From positions 8,902,501 to 8,966,500 of the forward strand of contig NZ_JADBEG010000001.1 of assembly GCF_014873755.1 (NCBI RefSeq): 64,000 nt of DNA, in the 5' to 3' direction. The number at the start of each line of letters is the position of its first letter. Position 1 is the stretch's first letter. The translations under genes and the position numbers were made by a program. This stretch comes from Amycolatopsis lexingtonensis (GTDB taxonomy: Bacteria > Actinomycetota > Actinomycetes > Mycobacteriales > Pseudonocardiaceae). Under the pieces are notes generated by a model that was given only the letters and a program-made list of their open reading frames with translations, made no database searches and was not told the DNA's origin. Below are positions 41,105 through 50,319 of the stretch, piece after piece.

Positions 41105-42091
41105 GTGTTCACGCTGCGGGCCGATGCCGAGACGGTGGCCAGGACGCGGTTCTCGCCCTCCCTCGCCGCGGAGTCGCTGGCCTGGCTGAAGCTCACCGCC
41201 GACGCCGGCCGTCACCCGGTGTTCGGCGATCCCGGCCCGCTCGCCCGCGCGGCGCTCGCCCACCCGGACGTCGCCCTGCTGCTGGACCTGCTGCCGCGCG
41301 TCGGCGACGTCTACACCCCGGACCTGCTCACGCCGCAGCCCGGAACCGCGACCCGGCCAGGCGATCTGCTCGACGAGCAGATCGCGCGGATCGAGGCGAC
41401 CACGCAGGACGTCCTCGAGGAGCAGGTCCTCGCCTACACGCAGGTCCACTGGAGCCGGCCGCTGCCGATCGGGGCCCGCCTGATCGCGGAGTCGGGCTCG
41501 ATGCCGCGGCGGCTGGCCGGCGGCCTCGCCCGGTTCTGGCGGGACGTGCTGGCCGACGACTGGCCCGCCCTGCACCCGGTCGTCGACCGCGACATCGCTC
41601 ATCGCGCGAAGACCATCGCCACCCACGGCGTCGGCGCGGCGCTCGCGTCACTGCACCCCACGATCGGCTGGGCCGGCGACGCGATCACCCTCGCCGCGCC
41701 GTTCGACGGCGAGGCCGACATCGCCGGCCGCGAGCTGGTCCTCGCCCCCGGCGTGCTCAGCTGGCCCGGCACGAGCATCCAGGTCGACGTGCCCGGCCAG
41801 GTCGTGCTCTGCTACCCCGCGCTCGGGGTCGGCACGGGCGCGGACCGGCCGCCCGGGCGGCTCGCGCCGGTGGTCGGCGAAGCCCGGGCGGCGCTGCTGG
41901 CCGACCTCGAAACCGCGCGGCCGACCGCCGAACTCGCCGCCCGGACCGGGTACAGCCCGGGCACCGTCTCCTACCACCTGAGCGCGCTGCACCGCGCCGG
42001 GCTCGTCAGCAAGGTCCGGGACGGGCGGTACGTGCTGTACCGGCGGACCGCGCAGGCCGTCGTCCTCGTGGAAGGGGCGCTCAGCAGGTGA
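41105..42091 (+). CDS. Transcriptional regulator, DUF5937-like with ArsR-type HTH
   Basis: A 328-residue protein with a long N-terminal region of unknown role (FSPSLAAESLAWLKLTADAG, GARLIAESGSMPRRLAGGLARFW), resembling the DUF5937 family, and a C-terminal winged helix (TAELAARTGYSPGTVSYHLSALHRAGLVSKVRDGRYVLYRR, about residues 275-318). It is the usual layout of this actinobacterial regulator family. GTG 41105 has no ribosome site. It converges with the first alpha-galactosidase gene, sharing 11 nt. Its target is unknown. Confidence 0.82.
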   Translation: MFTLRADAETVARTRFSPSLAAESLAWLKLTADAGRHPVFGDPGPLARAALAHPDVALLLDLLPRVGDVYTPDLLTPQPGTATRPGDLLDEQIARIEATTQDVLEEQVLAYTQVHWSRPLPIGARLIAESGSMPRRLAGGLARFWRDVLADDWPALHPVVDRDIAHRAKTIATHGVGAALASLHPTIGWAGDAITLAAPFDGEADIAGRELVLAPGVLSWPGTSIQVDVPGQVVLCYPALGVGTGADRPPGRLAPVVGEARAALLADLETARPTAELAARTGYSPGTVSYHLSALHRAGLVSKVRDGRYVLYRRTAQAVVLVEGALSR

Positions 42092-44003
42092 CGTTCGGCG
42101 CGATCCAGTCGGCGTACTCGCCGGCCGAGCCGTCGCCGGCGTCGTCGACCGCGATGGCCAGCTGCTGCACCCCGGTGACCGGGAGCGTCAGCTTCTGCGG
42201 CTTCACGCCGGGCCGGACGACCCCGGTCGCGTAGAGCTCGCGGCCGTCGCCCAGGACCCGGAACGCCACCGTCGCCTGCGGGCTCGAGACGTCGTCGACG
42301 CCGTACTGGACCGAGAACGACTTGCACGCGCCCCCGAGGTACAGCCGGATCACCGACGGCGCGTGCACGCCCACGCCGCTGTTCGGCTGGTAGCCGACCC
42401 CGCCGACCGACATCGCCCGCCCGTTGGCGACGCTGCCGCGTTCCACCGGGCCGGACCCGTTCTCGGAGTAGAGCCACGGCCGCGTCGACAGGTACGTCGT
42501 CGTGCCGGCCGGCGGCGCGGTCACCAGCGGCGCCTCGGCCGAACCGGTCGCGGTGCGCGTCCCGAGCACGCTCGTGTAGCCGCCGCTCGCGCCGACCAGC
42601 AGCTTCGCGGCCGGAGCCGCGGTCGGCCGCAGCGTGATCTCCCGCGTGACCGAACTGCCCGGCGAGACGTGCGGGACGTCGACCTCCGCGGGCCCGTCCA
42701 GCTGCCATCCGGCGGGGACGGTGAGCGCGTACCGCGCGTCGTCGATCGGGGTGTCGCCGTCGTTGGTCAGCGTGACCGTGCCGTCGACCGGCTGACCGGC
42801 CAGGAAGCCCTCCGGCAGCTGCACGTCCAGCGTCACCAGCGGATCGGCCGTCGACGGCTGTCCCGGCCACACGCGGAAGAAGACGCTGCTCAGCGCGGGC
42901 ACGGACGCGCGCAGCGTGCCGGTGCTGGTCAGTTCGGTGCCGGCCCAGAGGTCGCGGACGCGGTAGGCGGGCGCCGCCGCGATGCCGGTCTCGGCGAGGT
43001 CGAACGGGATCGTCCGCGCGTACGAGCCGCGGTTGAGCAGCAGCACCGCGACCGAGCCGTCGGACATCGGCTTCGCCCAGACCTCGCCGTCGGACAGGTC
43101 GCGGACCTTGAAGCCCGGTGTGCCGGACCAGTCCTGGTCGACCGCGATCACGTCCCGGTTGGCGATCGTGTCCAGCGGGAACGACTCGTTCGGGATGAGC
43201 GGCGCGTTCATCAGCGCCCACAGCGAAAACTGCGTCCGCCGCGGGGCGAGGTCGAGGAAGCTGAAGTTGAGGTAGCCGGGATCGCTCCAGCCGCCTGGGC
43301 CGGTGAGCCCGGCGAGCGCGGGCTGCTGGTCGACCGCCTGCATCACGCTCGCGAGCGGCTCCGGGAGGTCGCTCGCGAGCTGCCAGGTGTGCGCACCCGC
43401 GCCGGGTGCCCACTCCCACTGGCGGTAGTTGTTCGACATCGTGTCGATCATCGCGAGCAGGATCGGCCGCCCGGTGCTCTTGAGCGCGTCACTCATCTTC
43501 TTGGTCGCCGCCGCGACGCCGTTCTCGCCGCCGCACGTGTCGTACGCGAGGTAGTCGACGCCCCAGGCCGCGAACGTTTGCGCGTCCTGTTCTTCGTGGC
43601 CGCGCGAGCCGGGCATCGCGCGTCCGCAGACCTGGTCGCCGGTTCCGCTGTACAGCCCGAACTTCAGCCCGTTGGCGTGCACGTACGCGATCAGCCCCGG
43701 CAGGTCCGGGTACTTCGCGGTGTCCGGGCGCAGCGCACCGTCGGCGCCGCGTGTCGGCTGCGCCCAGCACCCGGCGATGTTGACGTAGGTGTAGCCCGCG
43801 TCGCGCAGGCCGGTGCTCACCAGCATGTCGACGGCGGCGCGGACCTTGGCGTCGTCGATCCGCGGGCACTGGTTCCAGCCGCGCGACCACGAGATCCCCA
43901 TCGGCGGGGTCGCGGCGATCGCGGGCTCGCCGGCGGTCGCGGGCGCGGCGACGGCGGTGGCGAGACCGAGGAGCGTGAGCAGCAGAACGCCGATTCTTCG
44001 CAC
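42081..44003 (-). CDS. Secreted GH27 alpha-galactosidase-like protein with divergent active site, NPCBM domain
   Basis: A 640-residue secreted glycosidase. GTG 44003 is the start because GGGGAGGG lies 5 nt upstream; it gives a clean signal peptide (RRIGVLLLTLLGLATAVAAPATAG). A GH27 barrel (residues about 30-330), a beta domain, a NEW3-like domain (TNDGDTPIDDARYALTVPAGW) and a C-terminal NPCBM domain follow. Compared with its tandem neighbour the active site differs: YLAYDTC replaces YLKYDNC, the CEWGE block is lost and WRTTGD reads WQLASD, while both putative catalytic Asp remain. It may act on another sugar or be inactive. Confidence 0.87.
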   Translation of the reverse strand: MRRIGVLLLTLLGLATAVAAPATAGEPAIAATPPMGISWSRGWNQCPRIDDAKVRAAVDMLVSTGLRDAGYTYVNIAGCWAQPTRGADGALRPDTAKYPDLPGLIAYVHANGLKFGLYSGTGDQVCGRAMPGSRGHEEQDAQTFAAWGVDYLAYDTCGGENGVAAATKKMSDALKSTGRPILLAMIDTMSNNYRQWEWAPGAGAHTWQLASDLPEPLASVMQAVDQQPALAGLTGPGGWSDPGYLNFSFLDLAPRRTQFSLWALMNAPLIPNESFPLDTIANRDVIAVDQDWSGTPGFKVRDLSDGEVWAKPMSDGSVAVLLLNRGSYARTIPFDLAETGIAAAPAYRVRDLWAGTELTSTGTLRASVPALSSVFFRVWPGQPSTADPLVTLDVQLPEGFLAGQPVDGTVTLTNDGDTPIDDARYALTVPAGWQLDGPAEVDVPHVSPGSSVTREITLRPTAAPAAKLLVGASGGYTSVLGTRTATGSAEAPLVTAPPAGTTTYLSTRPWLYSENGSGPVERGSVANGRAMSVGGVGYQPNSGVGVHAPSVIRLYLGGACKSFSVQYGVDDVSSPQATVAFRVLGDGRELYATGVVRPGVKPQKLTLPVTGVQQLAIAVDDAGDGSAGEYADWIAPNVTC

Positions 44004-44076
44004 GGCTTCCCTCCCCAGGAGCGTGGCAAGAGCTCCAGGGTGCATCGGGGGACGATCCGGGCATGAGGGGATAAGT

Positions 44077-44106
44077 GCCGTCCCCGGCCGGGTGACCGGG
44101 GACGGC
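44077..44106 (-). terminator. Hairpin terminator after the canonical GH27 gene
   Basis: Arms GCCGTCCCCGG (44077-44087) and CCGGGGACGGC (44096-44106) enclose an 8-nt loop. It lies 24 nt beyond the stop of the upstream GH27 gene and before the second GH27 gene, so the two are probably transcribed separately. Confidence 0.75.
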
Positions 44107-44130
44107 GGGTGGTGCGTGATTTTCCCTTGC

Positions 44131-46101
44131 TCAGCAGGTGATCGCGGCGTCCGCCCAGTCGGCGTGGTCGTTGGTGTTGCCGTCGCCGCCGTCGGTCACG
44201 GCCAGCTCCAGCACCTGCACGCCGGCCAGCGCAGCTTCGAGCGGCTGAGCCTTGTCACCGGGGTGCAGGACGCCGGTCGCGGCGAGCTCCTTGCCGTCCC
44301 CGAGGATGCGGAAACCCGCGCTGCCGCCCGAATTCTCGTCGTCCAGGCCGACGAGCGCGCGGACCGACGTACAGGCCGCGCCGACGTAGACGCGCACGCT
44401 CGACGGGGCGTGCGCGCCGATCCCGTCGTCGTAGCCCACGCCGGCGATCGTGATCCGGTGCCCGTCACCCGCCGCGCTCTCGCCGTTGCTGGTCCCGCGC
44501 TCGACCGGGCCCCAGCCGTTGTCGGACGACATCCACGCGGCCTTCGACAACGCCGTCGTCCCGGCGGCCGGGCGCGTGACCAGCGGTGAGCTGCCTTCCG
44601 ACGTAAGGCTGCGCTGGCCGTACAGCGTAAGGTAGCTCGCCTTCGCGACGAGCGTGACGCGCTCACCCGCGGGCGCGACCGGCTCGAACGTGACGTTCTG
44701 CTGCCACGTCCTGCCGGGCGCCACGACCGGCACGGTGAACGCGCCGGGGCCGCGCAGCCGCCAGCCTGCCGGGGCCGCGATGCTCGTGCGCACCTGCGCG
44801 ATCGGCGTGCTGCCGTCGTTGGTGACCTTCAGCGTGGTGGTCAGCGGCCGGTCGGCGGGCACGTAGTCCGGGTTCGGCAGGGCGAGCGTCGTCAGCGGCG
44901 CGGCGGACGGCTTCTTCTCCGGCCGGACGCGGAACGTGGCCGAGCCGTGGGCCGGGACGGCCGCCCGGACGGTGCCCGACGTCTCGGTCTGGGTGCCGGT
45001 CCAGAGGTCGCGGACGCGGAAGCTGTGGCCCGCGAGGTTCAGCTCCTTCGCCGTCGTGGTCATCGCCGTACTCGCGGAACCGCGGTTGAACAGCACGACC
45101 GCGGCCGAACCGTCGGACATCGGCTTCGCCCAGACCTCGGTGTCGCCGTCGTCGCGGATCTTGTGGCCCTGCACGCCGGCCCAGTCCTGGTCCAGCGCGA
45201 TGACGTCCTTGTTCTCGAGGATCGCCTTGGTGGCCGGGGTCATCGCGGGCAGATCGTTCCCGGCCAGCAGCGGCGCGTTCAGCAGCGCCCACAACGAGAA
45301 ATGCGCGCGGTACTCGGCGTCGGTCATGCCGCCGTTGCCGACTTCGAGCATGTCCGGGTCGTTCCAGCCGCCGGGCCCGCTGTACTTCTCCAGGCCGACC
45401 TGCTGGTCGAGGATGCCGGTCAGGCTGCCCCAGTTGTCGCTGATGTCGCCGGTTGTCCGCCACAGCTGCGCGCCGGCGTCACGGCCCCACGTCCACGGGT
45501 CGTTCTCGCCCCATTCGCAGAGCGCGTAGACCATCGGACGGCCGGTCTTCTTGATGGCGTCGCCCATCTTCGTGTAGCGCTCGATCGCCGGGCGGCCCTG
45601 GTTGTTGCAGTTGTCGTACTTGAGGTAGTCGACGCCCCAGTCGGCGAACGACTGTGCGTCGGCCTCCTCGTGGTCGAGGGCGCCGGGCATCGTCTTCTGG
45701 CAGGTCAGCGTGCCCGCGCTGGTGTAGATGCCGAGCTTGAGGCCCTTGTCGTGGACGTAGTCGGCGAGCGCCTTGATGCCGTGCGGGAAGCGCTCGTGGT
45801 TCGGCTCGAGCTTGCCGTCGGCCGTGCGGTTCTGTTCGGCCCAGCAGTCGTCGATGTTGACGTACTGGTAGCCCGCGTCCTTCATGCCGGTCGACACGAG
45901 CGCGTCGGCGGCGCCGCGGATGAGGTTTTCGTCGATCTCGCAGCCGAACTTGTTCCAGCTGTTCCAGCCCATCGGCGGGCGTTCACCGACGCGCTGGGCG
46001 GCGAAGTACTGGGGTTCGGCGGCCGCGGGGGTGGCCGGTACGACCGCGACCACCGTGGTGCAGGCGGCTATCGCGGCCGCCATTCCAACAAGACGACGCA
46101 T
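44131..46101 (-). CDS. Secreted GH27 alpha-galactosidase with NPCBM domain
   Basis: A 656-residue secreted enzyme. ATG 46101 is preferred because GGAGGG lies 5 nt upstream and it opens a signal peptide (RRLVGMAAAIAACTTVVAVVPATPAAA). The GH27 signature is intact: RPPMGWNSWNKFGCEI, YLKYDNCNN (nucleophile Asp), ALCEWGENDPW, LWRTTGDISDNWGS (acid/base Asp) and GGWNDPDMLEVGNG. Domains in order are the GH27 barrel, a beta-sandwich, a NEW3-like domain (KVTNDGSTPIAQVRTSIAAPAGW) and NPCBM at the C-terminus. It removes terminal alpha-galactose from plant oligo- or polysaccharides outside the cell. Confidence 0.95.
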   Translation of the reverse strand: MRRLVGMAAAIAACTTVVAVVPATPAAAEPQYFAAQRVGERPPMGWNSWNKFGCEIDENLIRGAADALVSTGMKDAGYQYVNIDDCWAEQNRTADGKLEPNHERFPHGIKALADYVHDKGLKLGIYTSAGTLTCQKTMPGALDHEEADAQSFADWGVDYLKYDNCNNQGRPAIERYTKMGDAIKKTGRPMVYALCEWGENDPWTWGRDAGAQLWRTTGDISDNWGSLTGILDQQVGLEKYSGPGGWNDPDMLEVGNGGMTDAEYRAHFSLWALLNAPLLAGNDLPAMTPATKAILENKDVIALDQDWAGVQGHKIRDDGDTEVWAKPMSDGSAAVVLFNRGSASTAMTTTAKELNLAGHSFRVRDLWTGTQTETSGTVRAAVPAHGSATFRVRPEKKPSAAPLTTLALPNPDYVPADRPLTTTLKVTNDGSTPIAQVRTSIAAPAGWRLRGPGAFTVPVVAPGRTWQQNVTFEPVAPAGERVTLVAKASYLTLYGQRSLTSEGSSPLVTRPAAGTTALSKAAWMSSDNGWGPVERGTSNGESAAGDGHRITIAGVGYDDGIGAHAPSSVRVYVGAACTSVRALVGLDDENSGGSAGFRILGDGKELAATGVLHPGDKAQPLEAALAGVQVLELAVTDGGDGNTNDHADWADAAITC

Positions 46102-46256
46102 AAATACCCTCCAGGAGTGCGCAACTCTGCACAGACTCACTCAACAATCAACAGGACGGGAGTGACCGTCGTCTACGTCCGTTAGTAGGTAATCCATTTC
46201 CGGGGGTGCGCGAGGTAGAAAGGGGGCTGGCCGCCCAGTTCGACGAGGAGCCGCTG

Positions 46257-47438
46257 ATGCCCGAAGGATTCCGCCCGCTCGACGGGATCAAGGTCGTCGA
46301 CCTGTCCCGCATCCTCGCCGGCCCGTACTGCACCCAGTACCTCGGCGAGATGGGCGCGGACGTGGTGAAGGTCGAGCCCCCGGGCCACGGCGACGACACC
46401 CGCGGCTGGGGTCCGCCGTTCGTCGGCGACGAAGCCGTCTACTACCTGGCGGCGAACCGGAACAAGCGCGGGATCGTCCTCGACCTCAAGAGCGACCGCG
46501 GCCGCGAGGCGCTGCGCCGGCTGGTCGCGGACGCCGATGTGCTCGTCGAGAACTTCCGCCCGGGCACGCTGGAGAAATGGGGGATCGGCTACTCGTCGCT
46601 GGCCGAGTCGAATCCCCGGCTGATCCACGTGTCGATCACCGGGTTCGGGCAGACCGGGCCGTACCGCGACCGCGCGGGTTACGACCTGGTCGCCCAGGCC
46701 CTCGGCGGCGTGATGTCCCTGACCGGCGAGCCCGACGGCGCGCCGGCGAAGGTCGGGCTGCCGGTGGCGGACCTGAACGCGGGGACGTGGGCGATCATCG
46801 CCGTGCTGATGGCCCTGCAGGCGCGGCACACCACCGGCCGCGGGCAGTACCTCGACGTGTCCCTTTTGGACAGTCAGCTGGCGTGGCACGTTTACGCGGC
46901 GGGCGCGCACTTCTACGACGCGCCCCGCCCGCGGCGGATGGGCTCGGCGCACCCGAGCATCGTCCCGTACCAGGCGTACCACGCGGCCGACGGCTGGCTG
47001 ATCATCGCGGTGGGCAGCGAGAAGCTGTGGCACGCGTTCTGCGGGGTGCTGGAGCTGGACATCGCTTCGGACCCGCGGTTTTCGTCGAACGCTTTGCGGG
47101 CCGCGCACCGCGATGAGCTGAACGCTCTTCTGGAACCGGTGTTGGTCACGCGCACGGTGGCGGAGTGGTCGAAGTCCTTTGACGCGGCGGGTATTCCGGC
47201 GGCTCCGATCAACGAGATCGACGACGTGTACGCGGATCCGTGGACGGCGGCGCGCGACCAGGTGGTGCGGCTGCCGCACCCGACGGTGGGGACGTACGTG
47301 GGGACGGGGTTTCCGGTGAAGGCGTCCGATACCCCGGCGCGGGCTTCGTCGGCGCCGCCGACGTTGGGGCAGCACACGGCGGAGGTGCTCGGGGAGCTGG
47401 GGTACTCGCCGGAGGAGATCGCGGAGTTCCTGGAGTGA
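46257..47438 (+). CDS. CaiB/BaiF family (class III) CoA-transferase
   Basis: A 393-residue CoA-transferase that moves CoA between carboxylic acids. The N-terminus GFRPLDGIKVVDLSRILAGPYCTQYLGEMGADVVKVEPPGHGDDTR and ENFRPGTLEKWGI are characteristic, and the catalytic Asp is in GLPVADLNAGTWAI. ATG 46257 is chosen because GAGGAG lies 7 nt upstream; ATG/GTG codons further up (46206) would add 17 residues without family similarity. It is divergent from the GH27 gene. The donor and acceptor acids are unknown. Confidence 0.92.
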   Translation: MPEGFRPLDGIKVVDLSRILAGPYCTQYLGEMGADVVKVEPPGHGDDTRGWGPPFVGDEAVYYLAANRNKRGIVLDLKSDRGREALRRLVADADVLVENFRPGTLEKWGIGYSSLAESNPRLIHVSITGFGQTGPYRDRAGYDLVAQALGGVMSLTGEPDGAPAKVGLPVADLNAGTWAIIAVLMALQARHTTGRGQYLDVSLLDSQLAWHVYAAGAHFYDAPRPRRMGSAHPSIVPYQAYHAADGWLIIAVGSEKLWHAFCGVLELDIASDPRFSSNALRAAHRDELNALLEPVLVTRTVAEWSKSFDAAGIPAAPINEIDDVYADPWTAARDQVVRLPHPTVGTYVGTGFPVKASDTPARASSAPPTLGQHTAEVLGELGYSPEEIAEFLE

Positions 47439-47721
47439 GGTTCAGCTCGCCGTCGGTCTCCAGTGGAGAAAGTTCGCCCGGGCGGCGAGACCTGGACACC
47501 GGTGGGGCCGGCCTGTGCGTACCGGATCATGCGCCGGATGCCGAGCGGCTCGTCGGGAGTCCGGCGGAGCCACTTCTCGTAGCCGGTGCCGCAGCAGCGG
47601 CACCGCTGTTACGCGTTGCGGTGCCATCGCGGCCAGTCCGGCGGCTGGAACTGTGCACGATGGAGTGTTCGCGCTCACCGCTTCGCCCTGGTAGGGATGG
47701 GGGCAGGACTGAGGAGGACCG
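47439..47721. other. 283-nt gap without a confident gene
   Basis: The stretch between the CoA-transferase and aminotransferase genes shows no strong signals except GAGGAGGACC just before ATG 47722. On the minus strand a frame downstream of a stop near 47620 would read CRCCGTGYEKWLRRTPDEPLG, which looks protein-like with clustered Cys, but it lacks a start codon and runs on antisense to the CoA-transferase gene. It may be a remnant. Confidence 0.4.
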
Positions 47722-48990
47722 ATGGCAGCACAGCACGCCCTGTGGCACCCGTTCGCCGACATGGGGGCGGTCGACGGCGACCGGATGGTCATCACGCGTG
47801 GCGAGGGGTCGTACGTCTGGGATGACGGCGGGCGGCGGTACTTCGATGCGACCGCGTCGCTCTGGTACGCGAACTTCGGGCACGGGCGGCCGGAAATCAC
47901 CGACGCCGTCGCGAAGCAGCTGCGGACGCTCGACTCGTACAACCTGTTCGGCTACAACGCCAACGAACCGGCGATCGAGCTGGCGGACCGCGTCGCCGCG
48001 CTGGCGCCGGAGCCCGGCTCGAAGGTGTTCTTCGGCTCGGGTGGCGGGGACGTCATCGACACCGCCGTCAAGCTGGCGCGGGCGTACTTCGCGCACACCG
48101 GGCGGCCGGAGAAGGTGCACGTGATCGGCCGGGCGCAGGGGTACCACGGCACGCACGGCTTCGGCACCGTGGTCGGCGGCATCCCGGCCAACGCGGCCGG
48201 CTTCGGTCCGCAGCCGCCGGACTTCTCGCACGTGCCGTACGACAGTGCGGCGGCGCTGGAGGCGGAGATCGAGCGCGTCGGGGCGGCGCGCGTGGCGGCG
48301 TTCTTCTGCGAGCCGGTGATCGGCGCGGGCGGTGTGCTGCTGCCGCCGGACGGGTACATCGAGGAGGTCGCGGCGATCTGCCGCCGCCACGACGTGCTGT
48401 TCGTCGCGGACTGCGTGATCGCGGCCTGGGGCCGGCTCGGCACCTGGTTCGGCATCGACCGCTGGGCCGTCCGGCCCGACATGATCACGACGGCGAAGGG
48501 CATCACCGGCGGCACGATCCCGCTGGGCGCGCTGATCGTGGCCCCGCGGGTCGCGGAACCGTTCTTCACCGGCGCGCCGGGCGCCCCGATCTTCCGCCAC
48601 GGCGCGACGTACGCGGGCCACCCGGTGGCGTGCGCGGCCGGCCTGGCGACCCTGGACATCTACGAGCGCGACGGCCTGATCCCGCGCGGCCGCGAACTCG
48701 AGAAGCCACTGGCCGACGCCGTGTCGGGCGTGAGCGGGCACCCGCTGGTGGCAGAAGTCCGCGCGGGGCTCGGCTTCCTCGCGGCCGTCGAGCTGACGGC
48801 GGAGGTCATGGACGCCGACCCGGGCGCGCCGGTGAAGCTGCAGCGTGCCTGCCGGGACGAGGGTGTGATCGTGCGGAACCTCGGGCGCGGGGTCGCGGTG
48901 TCACCGCCGCTGATCGCGGCCGAGCCGGAGCTGGACCTGCTGGCGGAGGCGCTGCCGAAGGCCTTGGACCGGTTGGCCGCCCAGCGCTGA
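47722..48990 (+). CDS. Class III aminotransferase with altered DE motif
   Basis: A 422-residue PLP enzyme resembling omega-amino-acid:pyruvate transaminases. It starts HALWHPFADMGAVDGDRMVI; the PLP Lys lies in ITTAKGITGG and the phosphate-binding block is FFGSGGGDVIDTAVKLAR. The usual DEV(I)TGFGR stretch reads DCVIAAWGR: the nitrogen-binding Asp is kept but the next Glu is Cys and the Gly is Ala. Also GSGG replaces the usual NSGSE. It may therefore use an unusual amine substrate. GAGGAGGACC is a strong ribosome site. A stem-loop terminator follows. Confidence 0.88.
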   Translation: MAAQHALWHPFADMGAVDGDRMVITRGEGSYVWDDGGRRYFDATASLWYANFGHGRPEITDAVAKQLRTLDSYNLFGYNANEPAIELADRVAALAPEPGSKVFFGSGGGDVIDTAVKLARAYFAHTGRPEKVHVIGRAQGYHGTHGFGTVVGGIPANAAGFGPQPPDFSHVPYDSAAALEAEIERVGAARVAAFFCEPVIGAGGVLLPPDGYIEEVAAICRRHDVLFVADCVIAAWGRLGTWFGIDRWAVRPDMITTAKGITGGTIPLGALIVAPRVAEPFFTGAPGAPIFRHGATYAGHPVACAAGLATLDIYERDGLIPRGRELEKPLADAVSGVSGHPLVAEVRAGLGFLAAVELTAEVMDADPGAPVKLQRACRDEGVIVRNLGRGVAVSPPLIAAEPELDLLAEALPKALDRLAAQR

Positions 48991-48999
48991 GGGACGCGC

Positions 49000-49029
49000 G
49001 CCGGCGGCGGCCTCCGGTCCGCCGCCGGC
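49000..49029. terminator. Hairpin terminator between converging genes
   Basis: Arms GCCGGCGGCGG (49000-49010) and CCGCCGCCGGC (49019-49029) enclose an 8-nt loop, 9 nt after the aminotransferase stop and 8 nt after the VOC gene stop on the other strand. Confidence 0.75.
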
Positions 49030-49037
49030 CCCGCACC

Positions 49038-49475
49038 TCACGAAATGCAGAACTCGTTCCCCTCCGGGTCCGCCACGGTCACCCAGCTGTGCGGCCCCTG
49101 CCGCCCCCGGTGCAGGTACGTCGCCCCGCGGGACGTCAGCTTCTCCAGCGTCGCCTCGACGTTGTCCGCCCCCACCCAGACGTCGATGTGGAGCCGGTTC
49201 TTCACCGTCTTCCCCTCCGGGACCTCCTGGAAGAGGATCCGCCGTGGCGGCCCGTCGGGTGGCGAGTCCGGATGCCGGATCGCCGCGCCGGTCTTCCAGA
49301 CCAGCGACCCGCGGTAAGTCCGGGTTTCCTCCTCCTTCGCGTACCCCTTCGCGATCATCTCGCGGATGAAGCCTTCGTCCGTCGGTTCCACGGACCAGCC
49401 GAGCGTCTCGGCCCACCAGTCGGCCTGCACGTGCGGGTCGGCCGAATCCACCACTACCTGGAAGTCATGCGCCAT
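49038..49475 (-). CDS. VOC (glyoxalase/dioxygenase superfamily) protein
   Basis: A 145-residue protein with one VOC unit pair: FQVVVDSADPHVQADWWAETLGW at the start, RLHIDVWVGADNVEATLEKL in the middle, and WVTVADPEGNEFCIS at the end. His and Glu positions in RLHID and GNEF fit the metal-binding pattern. Function within this large superfamily (resistance, isomerase, dioxygenase) cannot be assigned. It is the second gene of a pair; the upstream small gene overlaps its start by 22 nt. Confidence 0.88.
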   Translation of the reverse strand: MAHDFQVVVDSADPHVQADWWAETLGWSVEPTDEGFIREMIAKGYAKEEETRTYRGSLVWKTGAAIRHPDSPPDGPPRRILFQEVPEGKTVKNRLHIDVWVGADNVEATLEKLTSRGATYLHRGRQGPHSWVTVADPEGNEFCIS

Positions 49476-49651
49476 ACCGGCACGTTAACGACCGAGTCCG
49501 ACATTTTCCGGAGCGCCGGGTCCTCGGGGACGACCGTGAAGCGCCACTTGTCCACGCCGCCGCCCATGATTTCGGCGTACCGGCGGGCGCCGTCGGCGTT
49601 GGCGAAGCGGACCTGCTGGCCGTTCGTCAGGTGGGTGATCTTGACCGCCAC
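49454..49651 (-). CDS. Small hypothetical protein, 65 residues
   Basis: A short gene starting at GTG 49651, chosen because GGGAGGTT lies about 5 nt upstream. The product (AVKITHLTNGQQVRFANADG, then RRYAEIMGGGVDKWRF) looks like a compact beta-alpha-beta domain. I do not recognise the family. It overlaps the first 22 nt of the VOC gene in another frame, which suggests translational coupling. Confidence 0.58.
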   Translation of the reverse strand: MAVKITHLTNGQQVRFANADGARRYAEIMGGGVDKWRFTVVPEDPALRKMSDSVVNVPVWRMTSR

Positions 49652-49784
49652 AACAACCTCCCGAAGTCTGTGGGCCGGCCCGCGGAGCTTCCCCCTCCGG
49701 GACCGGCCCGCACAGTAGAACACATGTTCGACCGTGCGCGCCAGTGCATCCCCCGGCTAGGGGAGAAATCGGCAAAACTCCAGG

Positions 49785-50288
49785 TCAGAGCGGTCGGATC
49801 ATCGCGACACGCGGCCAGGCGTCCAGGCCGCGGGCCGCCTCGGCGCCGCGGATCGCGCGCAGCCCGTCGCCGATTTCACCGTCCGGGAGGACGTGGAACC
49901 GGAGCCGCTCGTAGTAGGGCGCGTTCCACGGCACGGCGGCGAACGTCGTGAGCGTCAGCGCCGGCAGATCGCGGGCGAGCGCCCACTCGGCGAGCGCTTC
50001 GATCAACGCGCGGCCCAGCCCGCGCCGGGCGTGGGCTGGGTGGACCGAGACCTGCTCGATGTGCCCGTGCCCGTCGACGACCTCCGCGACGAGGTAGGCG
50101 ACCGGCCGGTCGTGCTCGTCGACGCTCACCCACGCGCGGCCGTCGGACTGGTACACCGCCAGTTCCGCGACCGACCCGGGGTCGTCGTCGGCGATCGCCG
50201 TCATGCCGATGTCGCGGAAGAGGCTGCCCGCCTCGCGTTCGATGTCGATCAACGCGGGCAGGTCGTCGGGGCGCGCGAGCCGGATCAC
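49785..50288 (-). CDS. GNAT family N-acetyltransferase
   Basis: A 167-residue acetyltransferase. The acetyl-CoA site is VSVHPAHARRGLGRALIEAL (R-R-G-x-G-R/A), preceded by the beta-4 strand VAYLVAEVVDGHGHIEQ; the C-terminal half has LTTFAAVPWNAPYYERLRFHVLP. It begins MIRLARPDDLPALIDIERE. The acceptor amine is unknown. It is followed after 31 nt by the IclR gene on the same strand, but reads as an independent unit. Confidence 0.93.
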   Translation of the reverse strand: MIRLARPDDLPALIDIEREAGSLFRDIGMTAIADDDPGSVAELAVYQSDGRAWVSVDEHDRPVAYLVAEVVDGHGHIEQVSVHPAHARRGLGRALIEALAEWALARDLPALTLTTFAAVPWNAPYYERLRFHVLPDGEIGDGLRAIRGAEAARGLDAWPRVAMIRPL

Positions 50289-50319
50289 CCGGTCATTCCT
50301 ACGGGCTCGCGCGGGATTC

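Noticed and set aside
47442..47620. Minus-strand Cys-containing reading CRCCGTGYEKW in the gap before the aminotransferase
   Set aside because: Immediately preceded by a stop codon in frame, with no start, and it continues antisense into the CoA-transferase gene; at most a remnant.
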